Assembly (NCBI GenBank): GCA_002256395.1
Contig: NKJG01000003.1
Location: forward strand, 248,001-312,000
Source: Bacteroidetes bacterium B1(2017)
GTDB taxonomy: Bacteria; Bacteroidota; Bacteroidia; UKL13-3
DNA: 64,000 nucleotides
Direction of reading: 5' to 3'
Shown here: in pieces, positions 8,201-16,846 of the stretch
How the letters are laid out: every line of letters starts with the position of its first letter
Numbering within the stretch: position 1 is the first letter of the stretch
Notes under the pieces: generated by a model
What the model was told of the DNA's origin: nothing
The model's database searches: none
Seen by the model: only the letters and a program-made list of their open reading frames with translations
Made by a program: the position numbers and the translations under genes

Positions 8201-11200
8201 TGTAGGATTGTTGTCTAACTTTGGCCGCCGAAGCTGCAGAGGTAGTGTATGATTGTTGGGTTTTATTTCCATACACATCATATTCATAATTTTCTCTGAG
8301 GTATAAACTAGGTGTATTAGCAAAATTTATTTTAGCACTTAAGTTTCCGTTGCTGGCATAGGTGTAATTAACAGATTGAGTATAGAAAGGTTTTTTGTTT
8401 TGGTTGTCATCAAAACGAAGGTGGTAACTTTCTTCTTTAATTAAACTTGCTGGAAGCCAAGAATTATAGGTAGCGTAGGTGTAATGAATATTGGAAATAA
8501 ACTCGGCTTTAGCATTTTCTTCTAGCTTTGAAAAGCGCTCTTTGCTTAGGGTTAAATTTCCGTTTTCGTCGTACTCAAAACAAGTTTGATGAACCGTTTT
8601 CTTTACATAATCTGTTTCGGTACTAAAGGCAAGGTAGGCAAAGTATATATTATTGTTTCCATCTATTGGAAACAATTGGTTGGTTTCACTTACTTTATCG
8701 CTCAATAGGTTAGAACCAACAAGGAAATTGCCTACTACAGCAGCGTTTCTATAAGAGTATATTTTTTCGGGTACAAGTCTGTAATCATGCAAATCGCTTA
8801 AGCGGCGGTCTTCTAATGTGGCGTAACCCGTGGTAATATTTTGTTGAGCAATGCTTCCAAAACCAAGAGGGCCGCGCCCATGCCTATGGTAAATAAAATC
8901 TTTATAATAATAATTTATTTGCTCTGCAAGTACGTTTGCGGCTAAAAATTTCTTTTCTACACAAATTCGTATGGCATTATTTAGTATAAGTGTTTGCCCA
9001 CCATACATTTTTCCAGAAACAGAATAGCTTCCGCTGCTATTTAAAGACTCAAATTTAAAGCTATGTGTTTCTTTGCGGTTAGCAATGCTTTGTAATTCGT
9101 TATGGGTGTTGGCAAAACAGAATACTCCATAATGGGTTATAAAATCTGTTATTCCATCGCCATTTAAATCGCTAGTAACCGGTGTTGCATCATAACTTGC
9201 ATAATACCCAGGAACAGTAATAAAAATTGGTAAACTTAAATCAATTGATGAAAAACTAGAATTGCTAGAATGCGAAAACAGTTTTTTATAACTATTTCCA
9301 ATCCATGTTAAAATATCAGTTTTGCCATCCCCGTTAAAATCTCCCAAGCAAAGTTGAGCTTCCCTAGTTTTTAATAATGGCAAAGGTGTTGATCCAAAGG
9401 ATTGAATGTTTCCAAATCCTATTCCTGTTGAGAGTTGGCAATTTAGTTGGTAGTTTGTACTAAACTCATATAAGTATAAAATATCGCTCAATCCATCTCC
9501 ATTAAAATCGCCCGAATTTAGTTTGCCTATAGCATTTGGATAAGTTTCTACACTGCTAATAGTATTAAAAGCTAATTGTTCATTATTCCAATTTAAAACT
9601 TCTATCTCATGGTTCGATTTCAAATACATTAAATCACTTCTGCCATCGCCATTCATATCTATAACTTGTAGCTCTTCCATATATGAGTTGGCGGAGGCAA
9701 TGTTTAGTTTAACGTTTTTGCTTTTTCCAAATGTTACGCTAAGTTCTGAATTTCCTTGGTCGTTAAAACGTTGGTCGTTAAATATGGCATCAAATTTTTC
9801 GCTTGGTGTTTTATCGGCGTATTCTGGGTTATTGCTATCATATTCTAAAAAGTGGTAAAGACTTCCGCAAAATTCACCTGCCACATCATAATTACCCATT
9901 CTTTTTTCTTCAACTAAATCAAGGCTTCCATCGCCATCTAGGTCAGCCAAATGTGCCCTTACACTAAAAAACTGGTAAAGGTTTTTCTCTTTTGGAAAAA
10001 TAAATGAATTGCTTGAAAAATCGAAAATGGATGCTTTGTAATAATCTTTTATTAGGATATTGGTTTGCGTGCTTAAGTTGCGCGACATCATTAAAGCATG
10101 GTAATGGTAGTTGGCACCCAAAAATTTGAAATATCTTAGGCAATCAAATCCATTAAAACCATCATAAAGTTCGAAGTTACGCTCTGTAGTTTGAAATAAA
10201 ATATCATCTATTCCATCATTGTTTAAATCGGCAACCAAAATGTCACTTATATTATTAATTTCGTTTAAAACCGAGGTAAATAATGAACTATTAATGTTGT
10301 TGGTTATAGGATTTGGAAGGGGATTATAAATAGTTGTTTTTATTCCATAAAGTGGTGGACTATTTGTAAATGTATTCGTTTCAGCTCTTAATAATTCTCC
10401 ATTTCTATGATTTATTTTACCTTTGAAGGCTAAGACTTTTGATTTACCATCTCCTGTAAAATTACCTGGGATTAAGGTAGAAGTAGACTTATTACTTGAA
10501 TAAGTTAGAGGAGGTCCACTCGGTTCACTCCAATTAAAATTAACGGGTGGCATTAGTTCTCCATTGCCATTTTCTTCTGATAATTTACTTAGCAAATTCT
10601 TTTCGGTGGAGCTGGTATACGTTAAGGTGTATTTTCTTACTAAGGTAGTAAGGTTTAATAAGCTTTGAATCGTTTTTAGGCGGTATTTATCTTCTATTTT
10701 TGCCCCACTTATATATGAAAAACCTGGATTCATTTTTTCTTCATAGCTAAAAACAATTTTATTTGTAGGTGCTTCAAAACTGCTGCTGCTGGTTTGCAGT
10801 CCATTTATACTTGCATCAAAACCAGTATAGTTAATTTGAATAGGTAATACTTGTCCAGAACTTGTTTGATAGCTATACTCCATAAAATTTCCAAGTCTAT
10901 CATAACTGCGGTATAGGTGATAGGACAGAGGTAAAAGCGCACCAGTTGGTGTAAAGGATGAATTGTTTTGGTTGCCATAAAAATCTACACCACCTCCTTT
11001 TTGGTAAACGATAAAACTGCTCCCAGTATAAACCACCTTGCAAAATTGGTCGGCCTCTGTTCTATAAGTAGAATTTGCTACCCCATAACTGCCGCTTATT
11101 AGCATTAGTCTATTGCCGTCTAATGAAAATTCATCTGCTGCTGTAAAGCTTATAGCCTCTTGACGACCATTATTTAAATGGTAATTTGTGCCGGTTCTAC

Positions 11201-11465
11201 AAATGGCGCTTAAACCACCAATATTGCCACCTTGGCCAATTAGGCCACTTTCGGTACTGCTGTTTATGCTTAAAGTAATTTCAGGTTTTTGACCCAATCT
11301 GCCAGGAGAGCAAAATATGGGTATGCGTGAATTCACCTGACCGCTTCCCCCAACTGAAACAGATAGAGGTGTTTGGCCAATTGAATACGTTTGTGCATGT
11401 ATATTAAATGAATGTATGCTTAGGCAAAGGCAAAGGGCATAGAGGTAATTTAAAGTCTGTTTCAT
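5229..11465 (-). CDS. Full-length SpvB/FG-GAP/Rhs polymorphic protein
   Basis: A 2078-residue exported protein. The order is: signal peptide (residues 1-25, ending IHAQ); an SpvB/TcaC-like N-terminal region (IPIFCSPGRLGQKPEITLS, then GLIGQGGNIGGLSAI); several FG-GAP/VCBS calcium-loop repeats (DGDGSLDLV, DMNGDGRSDL, GDFNGDGLSDI, GDFNGDGKTDI, DLNGDGITDF); a long run of YD repeats; and the RHS repeat-associated core (residues 1704-1833, ending NNPLKYTDPSGYA). The last 245 residues are variable. The architecture is that of TcB/TcC-like and Rhs toxins, in which a beta-shell encloses a C-terminal effector. The C-terminal part here (SKGYTIPN to RAGYSKP) is not recognised. It is the head of a locus with two further promoter-distal tips that reuse the same core. 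A small T9SS/YD gene ends one base before it. Confidence 0.9.
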   Translation of the reverse strand: MKQTLNYLYALCLCLSIHSFNIHAQTYSIGQTPLSVSVGGSGQVNSRIPIFCSPGRLGQKPEITLSINSSTESGLIGQGGNIGGLSAICRTGTNYHLNNGRQEAISFTAADEFSLDGNRLMLISGSYGVANSTYRTEADQFCKVVYTGSSFIVYQKGGGVDFYGNQNNSSFTPTGALLPLSYHLYRSYDRLGNFMEYSYQTSSGQVLPIQINYTGFDASINGLQTSSSSFEAPTNKIVFSYEEKMNPGFSYISGAKIEDKYRLKTIQSLLNLTTLVRKYTLTYTSSTEKNLLSKLSEENGNGELMPPVNFNWSEPSGPPLTYSSNKSTSTLIPGNFTGDGKSKVLAFKGKINHRNGELLRAETNTFTNSPPLYGIKTTIYNPLPNPITNNINSSLFTSVLNEINNISDILVADLNNDGIDDILFQTTERNFELYDGFNGFDCLRYFKFLGANYHYHALMMSRNLSTQTNILIKDYYKASIFDFSSNSFIFPKEKNLYQFFSVRAHLADLDGDGSLDLVEEKRMGNYDVAGEFCGSLYHFLEYDSNNPEYADKTPSEKFDAIFNDQRFNDQGNSELSVTFGKSKNVKLNIASANSYMEELQVIDMNGDGRSDLMYLKSNHEIEVLNWNNEQLAFNTISSVETYPNAIGKLNSGDFNGDGLSDILYLYEFSTNYQLNCQLSTGIGFGNIQSFGSTPLPLLKTREAQLCLGDFNGDGKTDILTWIGNSYKKLFSHSSNSSFSSIDLSLPIFITVPGYYASYDATPVTSDLNGDGITDFITHYGVFCFANTHNELQSIANRKETHSFKFESLNSSGSYSVSGKMYGGQTLILNNAIRICVEKKFLAANVLAEQINYYYKDFIYHRHGRGPLGFGSIAQQNITTGYATLEDRRLSDLHDYRLVPEKIYSYRNAAVVGNFLVGSNLLSDKVSETNQLFPIDGNNNIYFAYLAFSTETDYVKKTVHQTCFEYDENGNLTLSKERFSKLEENAKAEFISNIHYTYATYNSWLPASLIKEESYHLRFDDNQNKKPFYTQSVNYTYASNGNLSAKINFANTPSLYLRENYEYDVYGNKTQQSYTTSAASAAKVRQQSYTYLNGQWPATSTNSLNQTTTYTFEPIFGNKLSEITSFGQTTSYQYDSWGRLSKEISPNGNFVQHNLEYGPSTGTDAFDLAKKTTTNLGSFSYEYFDNLGNKIFALKSALGSNTAKKVWVYNSKNQVISESNWFNPTDLSATKRMTDFVYDSYDRLNQLKKQNNVLKTISYENNTSTTSTFVQEGKYKVQKRYFTATGNLQKIVDNGSVVTEFELGSHNKNLSITSEGNTTTFSYNQKLNPLSTTEASIGTKSFTYNTFGQTLTETDQKGITVSYEYDANGILTRKQSSTGEEYTYQYFTDPTKASVNQLKKEEYLENKVLKNKIEYSYTTSGELSMQTELAANGTSYTCTYDYDANHRLATINYPSLSISNVYDASNNVTEKYLNQNNTSSRIWKLNSTLPDGRTQQMEYGNGLVTDYTYNSNDLAPQRIYAHQNQTAILDYYYTFASNLLEGNVIGRSDAKNGNTEAFEYDEFDRLSNITLAPNSPNALAKPHNYESTGNLIQKPEAGEYVYDGGQPYTQQSNEYLQSLAPSQINASLEQSQSIGYTYLNKIKELNQETKTLKLDYGVSGQRIKMEISDNGISTNTTYYIPTASLEIVNGDEITYIYANGNPIAMHRSSTNALTYFTLDLQGSLLALTDNAGNLVAERNYDAWGRPRNPATLAYTLANPFGGSSSNYTLRGYTFHEHLEEFDLINMNGRMYDTHLAKFLNADPLLQDYENSQNYNRYSYVLNNPLKYTDPSGYASKGYTIPNVGEAWEANGRIATESYERWSWSKKSIQQMVKDAFFESEGGGAGGAIGNQNFYLPNISGTYGIRGNSNANFVANYLEFRAVLNHNSKLFDSYFNHSLGSLFPICNDKEFIVYKNPHNIYANYKIFDLPTLINTSNSTIWLKPENNNLEPISLAPGNSTSIRIDGITHPSRPGQVLKVVSGFDVLFGIEANNNGVSIGQNNFLWPLPNELNILFGGGWLTIPPDNGWDEIFKRAGYSKP
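5967..6365 (-). repeat. Rhs core direct repeat, copy 1 (in the long gene)
   Basis: Encodes residues 1704-1833 of the full-length Rhs protein. It is nearly identical to 4449-4843 and 2873-3269, a substrate for homologous exchange that would swap the long gene's C-terminus for a downstream tip. Confidence 0.85.
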
Positions 11466-11466
11466 G

Positions 11467-11928
11467 CTAATTAACTTTAATAAGTTTGTATAAAAGTGTT
11501 TGGGTAGTAGTAAGTATTCTTAGTTCGTATACACCATCGCTTACTATGCTTAGATCTAGTTGGGTGTTTAAGCTAGTGATGGTTTTCTTTATAATAAGTT
11601 TGCCCGTTTTGTCATAAACCTCTACACTGTAATTTACGGGTGCAAATGGTGCGTCAATTTTAAGGGTGTATAATCCTGTTGAAGGATTTGGAAAAACATT
11701 GAAGTTTGCTTCATTTGGGGCCAAACCTTGTATTTTGTCTTCAGGTTTTAGGTTCAAATTAGGCTTGTTGGTGCCATTATCGTTAGATTTATGCATCACA
11801 AGTTGTTTGTCGCGGCTAATTCTATTGCCGTTCGCATCATAAGTATAATCTAGTTTAATATAGTTTTGTTGTGCCATAGCAAGGCATGAGCCTAATATAA
11901 AGGCTAGGAGTAAGAATTGTTTTTTCAT
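11467..11928 (-). CDS. Small T9SS-sorted protein with a single YD motif
   Basis: A 153-residue protein with a signal peptide (residues 1-19, ending AMA-QQ), one YD-type motif (YTYDANGNRISRDK, residues 27-40), a short spacer, and a T9SS type A sorting domain over the last 80 residues (FNVFPNPSTGLYTLKI, then YDKTGKLIIKKT and DGVYELRIL). It ends one base before the long Rhs gene and starts two bases after the DUF1573 gene, so the three form one operon. The YD motif links it to the Rhs protein. One reading is a surface anchor or export adaptor; another is a remnant of a larger YD protein that lost its middle. Confidence 0.8.
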   Translation of the reverse strand: MKKQFLLLAFILGSCLAMAQQNYIKLDYTYDANGNRISRDKQLVMHKSNDNGTNKPNLNLKPEDKIQGLAPNEANFNVFPNPSTGLYTLKIDAPFAPVNYSVEVYDKTGKLIIKKTITSLNTQLDLSIVSDGVYELRILTTTQTLLYKLIKVN

Positions 11929-11930
11929 GG

Positions 11931-12404
11931 CTAGTTTGTAATGGTAATAGGGCGTATGATTTTGATAAAACGTAAGCTTTCATCGCTGGCATAAACTACA
12001 GCGCTGGCTTTAAACGGACCAGGTTCCATTATTTCAATGTTAAAGGTTATTACACCTGTTTGTCCACCATTAATTATGGTTTTTGGAAATATGGTTTCTA
12101 TGCAAGCGCAGTTTACACTAATACGTTTTATTACTATTGGTTCTGATTTTGGATTGGTAAAAGCATATGAAACTGAAATTTTTTTTCCTAAATTTTCCAC
12201 ATTGTTTTCACCAATTATATTGTTTATAGAAATATAAGAAGTAGGCATTTTTTCGGCTAATTGAATGTCATAAGCATCAGAATAAATTGAATCAACTTGG
12301 ATTCTTCCTATTATTATTGAATCTTCTTCTATTGTTTGGGATAAGCAATAGTTACTGCCGCCAAATAGCCACAGGAGTAGTGCGAAGAGCGTTTTTGTTT
12401 TCAT
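11931..12404 (-). CDS. DUF1573 domain protein, first gene of the Rhs operon
   Basis: A 157-residue exported protein: a signal peptide (ending near residue 22, NYCLSQ) and a DUF1573 immunoglobulin-like domain (FTNPKSEPIVIKRISVNCAC, then the GGQTGVITFNI type strand). DUF1573 proteins are common in Bacteroidota envelopes, and the NCAC cysteine pair is typical of the family. The biochemical role is not established. It heads the minus-strand operon leading into the T9SS/YD gene and the long Rhs gene. A short palindrome lies directly upstream. Confidence 0.8.
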   Translation of the reverse strand: MKTKTLFALLLWLFGGSNYCLSQTIEEDSIIIGRIQVDSIYSDAYDIQLAEKMPTSYISINNIIGENNVENLGKKISVSYAFTNPKSEPIVIKRISVNCACIETIFPKTIINGGQTGVITFNIEIMEPGPFKASAVVYASDESLRFIKIIRPITITN

Positions 12405-12411
12405 GGTTTTT

Positions 12412-12427
12412 AGATTTGTTCAAATCT
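12412..12427. promoter_or_regulatory. Short perfect palindrome upstream of the Rhs operon
   Basis: AGATTTG, TT, CAAATCT: a 7-bp inverted repeat 7 bases upstream of the DUF1573 start codon. It could be an operator or a leader hairpin. Nothing else supports a role. Confidence 0.3.
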
Positions 12428-12515
12428 GAAGAATAAAAAATTAAGGGTCAATCGTGAAACCACGTTTTGATTTACTTTAAATTTTTATTCTATTTTGCTT
12501 TTTTAAATATTTCCT

Positions 12516-13193
12516 ATGAAACCCCTAAAAGTAAAAAAGACTTTTTGTTTAGCAATTGTTGATGATTCCCTTTCTGATCAGAAATATTTAACTGAGTGGT
12601 TGCGAGAATTGCCATTTGTTAAAATAGAATTCACCGCATTTAATGCAAGTGAATTTTTTGCAAAATTGAAATTACATACTTGTCCAGATATTTTCTTAAT
12701 TGATTTATACATGCCTCTTGTAAATGGAATAGAATTAATTAGTAGCCTTGACCCTAACTTAAAAAGGAAATGTATTTTAATGAGTGGTGGCTACCCTGGT
12801 AGATCTGGCAATTTGAAAGATATTGGAATAGCCGGGTTTAGTGAAAAGAAAAATAATGAAATTGTACTTGCCATTAAACATTTAGTGCGCGGAGAGAAAT
12901 ATTTTAATGAAAAAAGATTTAATCTCATGGAAAAGAAAATTTCGGTTGAGAAATTAAATGATGAACAGGAAATACCTCCTTCTATGAGTTATAATGAAAT
13001 TAGAATATTGAATTATTTGGCAAGTGGACTTTCATACAAGGAGATCTCCTTACAGATATCTATTTATAGCGATAGAACTATTGAAACCTATGCACAACAA
13101 TTGCGGAAGAAGGTAAATGTAAAAAACAATTCTCAACTTGTAAAATGGGCCTGTTTAAATGGTGTAATATATTCCTATGATGATTTAATTTAG
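12516..13193 (+). CDS. LuxR-family (NarL-type) response regulator
   Basis: 225 residues. The receiver domain (residues 8-125) has the acidic pair D16-D17, the phosphoacceptor D63 in IFLIDLYMPLVNG and a conserved Lys at 111. A linker leads to a LuxR-type helix-turn-helix (about 160-225: NEIRILNYLASGLSYKEI, then TYAQQLRKKVNVKN). It should bind DNA as a dimer on phosphorylation. No histidine kinase is adjacent. It stands 84 bases upstream of the ABC transporter gene on the same strand and opposite the Rhs operon, so it may control either or both. Confidence 0.88.
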   Translation: MKPLKVKKTFCLAIVDDSLSDQKYLTEWLRELPFVKIEFTAFNASEFFAKLKLHTCPDIFLIDLYMPLVNGIELISSLDPNLKRKCILMSGGYPGRSGNLKDIGIAGFSEKKNNEIVLAIKHLVRGEKYFNEKRFNLMEKKISVEKLNDEQEIPPSMSYNEIRILNYLASGLSYKEISLQISIYSDRTIETYAQQLRKKVNVKNNSQLVKWACLNGVIYSYDDLI

Positions 13194-13277
13194 TGGCTTT
13201 TAACCCCTCCAAGTTTCAATTCCCGTTTTTTTTCTATCTTTAAAACAATTTTAATCCATTCTTGTTTTAAAGAGCGT

Positions 13278-15491
13278 ATGTACAGAAAACAAATCATTGA
13301 TTTAATTGAAAGGTATGCAAGTTCCTCCAATTGCCCCCTCAATCATTTTGAATTACACGAACAGAAATTTAAGTATAATGATGAGTATGACGATAGTTTT
13401 AACTCTTTCTACGATCAGTTTTTAGATGTAGCCAATTTTGCTCGCTTTTCTTTTGAACTTAGAAGCGCATCGCTAGCCGAGTTTTCGGCTTTGGTTCAAA
13501 CCTTAAGTTTTCCTTTAATTGTTTTTAAGCGCGGACAAAAAGGATTAGTTCCTTGTATCCTTAAACATAAGCGTGCAGGGGTGTTTGAGCTTGTTTTGGA
13601 TGAGGCCGAGGGATGTAAAGAAATGGAGATAACTAATTTAGAGGAGCTTTTGGCTTTGCCTAAATCAATGGGCGAATTGGCTGCGGAGAATGGTTTAGGA
13701 GCATCTAATTTTGCAAACTTGCCTGCCGATTCCGATCTAATTTTTATTACAGGTTTTAAAATTACGCACGAGGCCTATGTGGCTGGACACGCCCACGCAA
13801 CGCCTATGCAGCGTTTGTTTGCCTTACTTAAATCGGAACGGAAAGATATTTATACCATTTATTTCTTTGCCATTATGATTGCTTTGGTAAACCTAACTTT
13901 GCCTTTGGGCATACAGGCAATTGTGGGTTTAATGAGTGGTGGCTTGTTGCTAGAAAGTGTGTTGGTATTAATGGTGATGGTAATTTTAGCTACTCTAGTT
14001 GCTGGTTGGTTGCAGGTTCAGCAATTAGGAATTGTAGAGGTTTTGCAGCAGCGTTTATTTGCCAAAACGGCCTTCGATTTCTCCTACCGCATTCCTAGGT
14101 TCAAGCTAGAGAGCCTTAGAAACCACTATATGCCCGAGCTTATCAATAGGTTTTTTGATGTGCTTACGGTTCAAAAATCTTTTCCTAAATTATTAATTGA
14201 TTTTACCTCGGCCATTATTCAAATTTTGTTTGGTTTGCTCTTGCTTTCTTTCTACCATCCCTATTTTATTTTGTTTGGGTTAATGGTAGTGTTTGTAATT
14301 TTTATGGTGTTTTACTTTACTAGTCAAAAGGGTTTAGAAACCAGTATTGATGAGTCGAAATACAAATACAAAGTAGTGTATTGGTTAGAAGAATTGGGGA
14401 GGTCTATTCAATCGTTTAAGTTAGCTGGTAATGCGTATTTGCCCGTTAATAAAACAGATAAATTATTAGAGAAATATATTCATTACCGCCGAAGTCATTT
14501 TTCTATTTTAGTAAAACAGTATTCGGCCGTAATTGCTTTTAAAACTATTATTACAGCGGGACTTTTAATTCTTGGTGGTTCCTTAGTATTTAGCGAGCAA
14601 ATTAATTTGGGTCAGTTTGTGGCTTCCGAAATTATTATTGTGTTGGTTATAAACTCGGTTGAAAAGCTTATTGGTAGCATTAGCGTAGTGTATGATATGC
14701 TTACTGCATTAGATAAAATTGGGCATATAACCGATTTAGAAATTGAAACCAATGCGGGCCGTGAGGTAAGTGATGTAGGCATTGATAGCGAGTTTACATT
14801 AGAAGCTGTTAACCTTTCTTATAAGTTTGCAGAGGCCAATGAGTATAGTTATAAAGACTTAAATTTTAGTATTTCAAAAGGGGAGAAGGTTTGCGTGGCA
14901 GGGTACAATGATGCGGGTAAGACTACTGTAGCTAAAACCATTGCGGGTTTGTTTTATGATTATGAAGGCTTGCTAAAATTAAATGGTATTTCAATACGCG
15001 AGTTTAATATAAACAGCTACAGAGGTATTATTGGTGATAATTTAAATCTCTCGGATGTGTTTGAAGGAAGCATAGAAGAAAATATTACTTTAGGTAGAAC
15101 GGGCATTCAATTAAAGGATATTATAAAAGCGTGTCATTTGGCAGAACTCGATCCATTTATTGCCACCTTAAAAACGGGTTTGCAAACCTTGGTTCAGCCT
15201 AGCGGCTCTAATTTGCCAAGCAATGTGGTAAAGAAGATTTTATTAGCTAGAAGCTTTGTACAAAACCCTCACTTGATAATAATTGATGAGTTTTTTCATA
15301 ATGTACAATCGGCCGAAAAGCTAAAATTATTAGATACCTTATTTGCCGGAAACTATGCCATGCTAATTGTAAGTACCATTGAAGAGGTAATGAAACGCAG
15401 CGATAAAATTATTGTGATGCGCTCTGGAAGTATTGTGGATATGGGTACTTACAGCGATTTAATGAGTCGTAATTCTTTACCCACTTCTTAA
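13278..15491 (+). CDS. Type I secretion ABC transporter with degenerate ATPase
   Basis: 737 residues. The N-terminal cytosolic part (about 1-185) has no recognisable C39 Cys-His catalytic site and may be a C39-like docking domain. An ABC exporter membrane domain follows (about 190-470), then a nucleotide-binding domain (about 505-730). Walker A is intact (GYNDAGKTT, residues 542-550) and Walker B keeps the catalytic Glu (LIIIDE, 666-671). The signature LSGGQ is replaced by LPSNV within GSNLPSNVVKKILLARS, and the H-loop His is missing (VSTIEEV where STH is usual). It is followed after 11 bases by an HlyD adaptor and then a TolC protein, a complete tripartite exporter. The substrate is not evident. 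Confidence 0.88.
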   Translation: MYRKQIIDLIERYASSSNCPLNHFELHEQKFKYNDEYDDSFNSFYDQFLDVANFARFSFELRSASLAEFSALVQTLSFPLIVFKRGQKGLVPCILKHKRAGVFELVLDEAEGCKEMEITNLEELLALPKSMGELAAENGLGASNFANLPADSDLIFITGFKITHEAYVAGHAHATPMQRLFALLKSERKDIYTIYFFAIMIALVNLTLPLGIQAIVGLMSGGLLLESVLVLMVMVILATLVAGWLQVQQLGIVEVLQQRLFAKTAFDFSYRIPRFKLESLRNHYMPELINRFFDVLTVQKSFPKLLIDFTSAIIQILFGLLLLSFYHPYFILFGLMVVFVIFMVFYFTSQKGLETSIDESKYKYKVVYWLEELGRSIQSFKLAGNAYLPVNKTDKLLEKYIHYRRSHFSILVKQYSAVIAFKTIITAGLLILGGSLVFSEQINLGQFVASEIIIVLVINSVEKLIGSISVVYDMLTALDKIGHITDLEIETNAGREVSDVGIDSEFTLEAVNLSYKFAEANEYSYKDLNFSISKGEKVCVAGYNDAGKTTVAKTIAGLFYDYEGLLKLNGISIREFNINSYRGIIGDNLNLSDVFEGSIEENITLGRTGIQLKDIIKACHLAELDPFIATLKTGLQTLVQPSGSNLPSNVVKKILLARSFVQNPHLIIIDEFFHNVQSAEKLKLLDTLFAGNYAMLIVSTIEEVMKRSDKIIVMRSGSIVDMGTYSDLMSRNSLPTS

Positions 15492-15502
15492 GTTTAATTG
15501 GT

Positions 15503-16840
15503 ATGAAAAATAATTCGAAACAAACTGTGGTTGAAAGTTTATATACACTTTCATTACTGAATACACCCAAGAAATATACCTACATACGTAATTGGTTAAT
15601 TGGTGTTTTTATAGCTCTTATTTGTGTATTGTTTTTGCCTTGGCAGCAAAGCATACAGGGTAAAGGAAAATTAAGTCCGCTGCGTCCGCAAGATAGGCCA
15701 CAAGTAATACCTTCTGTAATAGCAGGCCGTATAGATAAGTGGTTGGTTCAAGAAGGACAATTAGTAAAAAAAGGCGATACTATTTGTGTGATTAGTGAGG
15801 TAAAAGATAAGTTTTTCGACCCTAAATTAATCCCAAGAACTAATGATCAAATTGGAAGCAAGCAAGATGCGGTTCAGGCCAAACGCGATAAAATAATTTC
15901 AACCGAAAGGCAAATACAAGCCTTGCGCGATGGACTTAAATTTAAGTTGCAACAATCGCGTAATAAGGTATTGCAAATGAGCTTTAAAGTGAAGGGCGAA
16001 AAGGCTGCTTATGAGGCGGCAAAGGTAAATGCAAAAATGGCGCAAGACCAGTATACACGCTTGGATGAGCTCTATAAAAAAGGATTGGCTTCATTAACTG
16101 AATTGCAAAATAGAAATAGCAAAACCCAAGAGGCAAACGCTAAATTAATAGAGGCCGAAAACAAATTTAACTCGGTTCAAAACGAATTGATAAATGCCGA
16201 GATAGAATTAAATTCTGTTGAAGCCGATTATATTGATAAGATTTCAAAAGCCGAGTCTATTATAAATGAAACAACAGGCGATTTATTTGAATCACAAGCA
16301 GAGATTTCTAAGATGCAAGTAGAATTGTCGAACCTAGAATTGCGCTCTGGTTTTTATGTGATACGTGCTCCGCAAAATGGATACATTGTTAAAGCATTTA
16401 AGAGCGGTTTAGGTGAGTTAATTAAAGAGGGTGAAGATCTTGTGAGTATAGTACCTTCTGATGCAAAATTAGCAGTAGAATTATATGTGCGTGCCATGGA
16501 TTTACCTTTAATGGAGCCTGGTGTAAAGGTGCGTGTTCAGTTTGATGGATGGCCTGCTTTGGTATTTACAGGTTGGCCAAATGTGGGTGTAGGTACTTTT
16601 GGAGGCGTGGTTCAAACGGTTGATAGAGTAAATAGCACCAATGGTTTGTTTAGGGTGTTGGTTATACCTGATCCAAACACAGAACCTTGGCCCGATTTAT
16701 TGCGCGCAGGCAGCGGTGTATATGGTTGGGCTATGCTTAAAAATGTTTCGGTATGGTATGAGTTATGGCGCCAGTTTAATGGCTTCCCGCCCGATTTTGT
16801 GAGTAGCCTTGAACCAAACAATACGGCTAAGAAAAAGTAA
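15503..16840 (+). CDS. HlyD-family periplasmic adaptor of the type I system
   Basis: 445 residues. There is a short cytosolic N-terminus, one membrane anchor (about residues 30-48, LIGVFIALICVLFLPW), a biotinyl-lipoyl-like half motif (VIPSVIAGRIDKWLVQEGQLVKKGD split around the hairpin), a long alpha-hairpin coiled coil (about 115-270) and the returning lipoyl and beta-barrel parts (VIRAPQNGYIVKAF). It bridges the ABC protein to the TolC pore. It starts 11 bases after the ABC gene and ends 6 bases before the TolC gene. Confidence 0.9.
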   Translation: MKNNSKQTVVESLYTLSLLNTPKKYTYIRNWLIGVFIALICVLFLPWQQSIQGKGKLSPLRPQDRPQVIPSVIAGRIDKWLVQEGQLVKKGDTICVISEVKDKFFDPKLIPRTNDQIGSKQDAVQAKRDKIISTERQIQALRDGLKFKLQQSRNKVLQMSFKVKGEKAAYEAAKVNAKMAQDQYTRLDELYKKGLASLTELQNRNSKTQEANAKLIEAENKFNSVQNELINAEIELNSVEADYIDKISKAESIINETTGDLFESQAEISKMQVELSNLELRSGFYVIRAPQNGYIVKAFKSGLGELIKEGEDLVSIVPSDAKLAVELYVRAMDLPLMEPGVKVRVQFDGWPALVFTGWPNVGVGTFGGVVQTVDRVNSTNGLFRVLVIPDPNTEPWPDLLRAGSGVYGWAMLKNVSVWYELWRQFNGFPPDFVSSLEPNNTAKKK

Positions 16841-16846
16841 ACTGCT

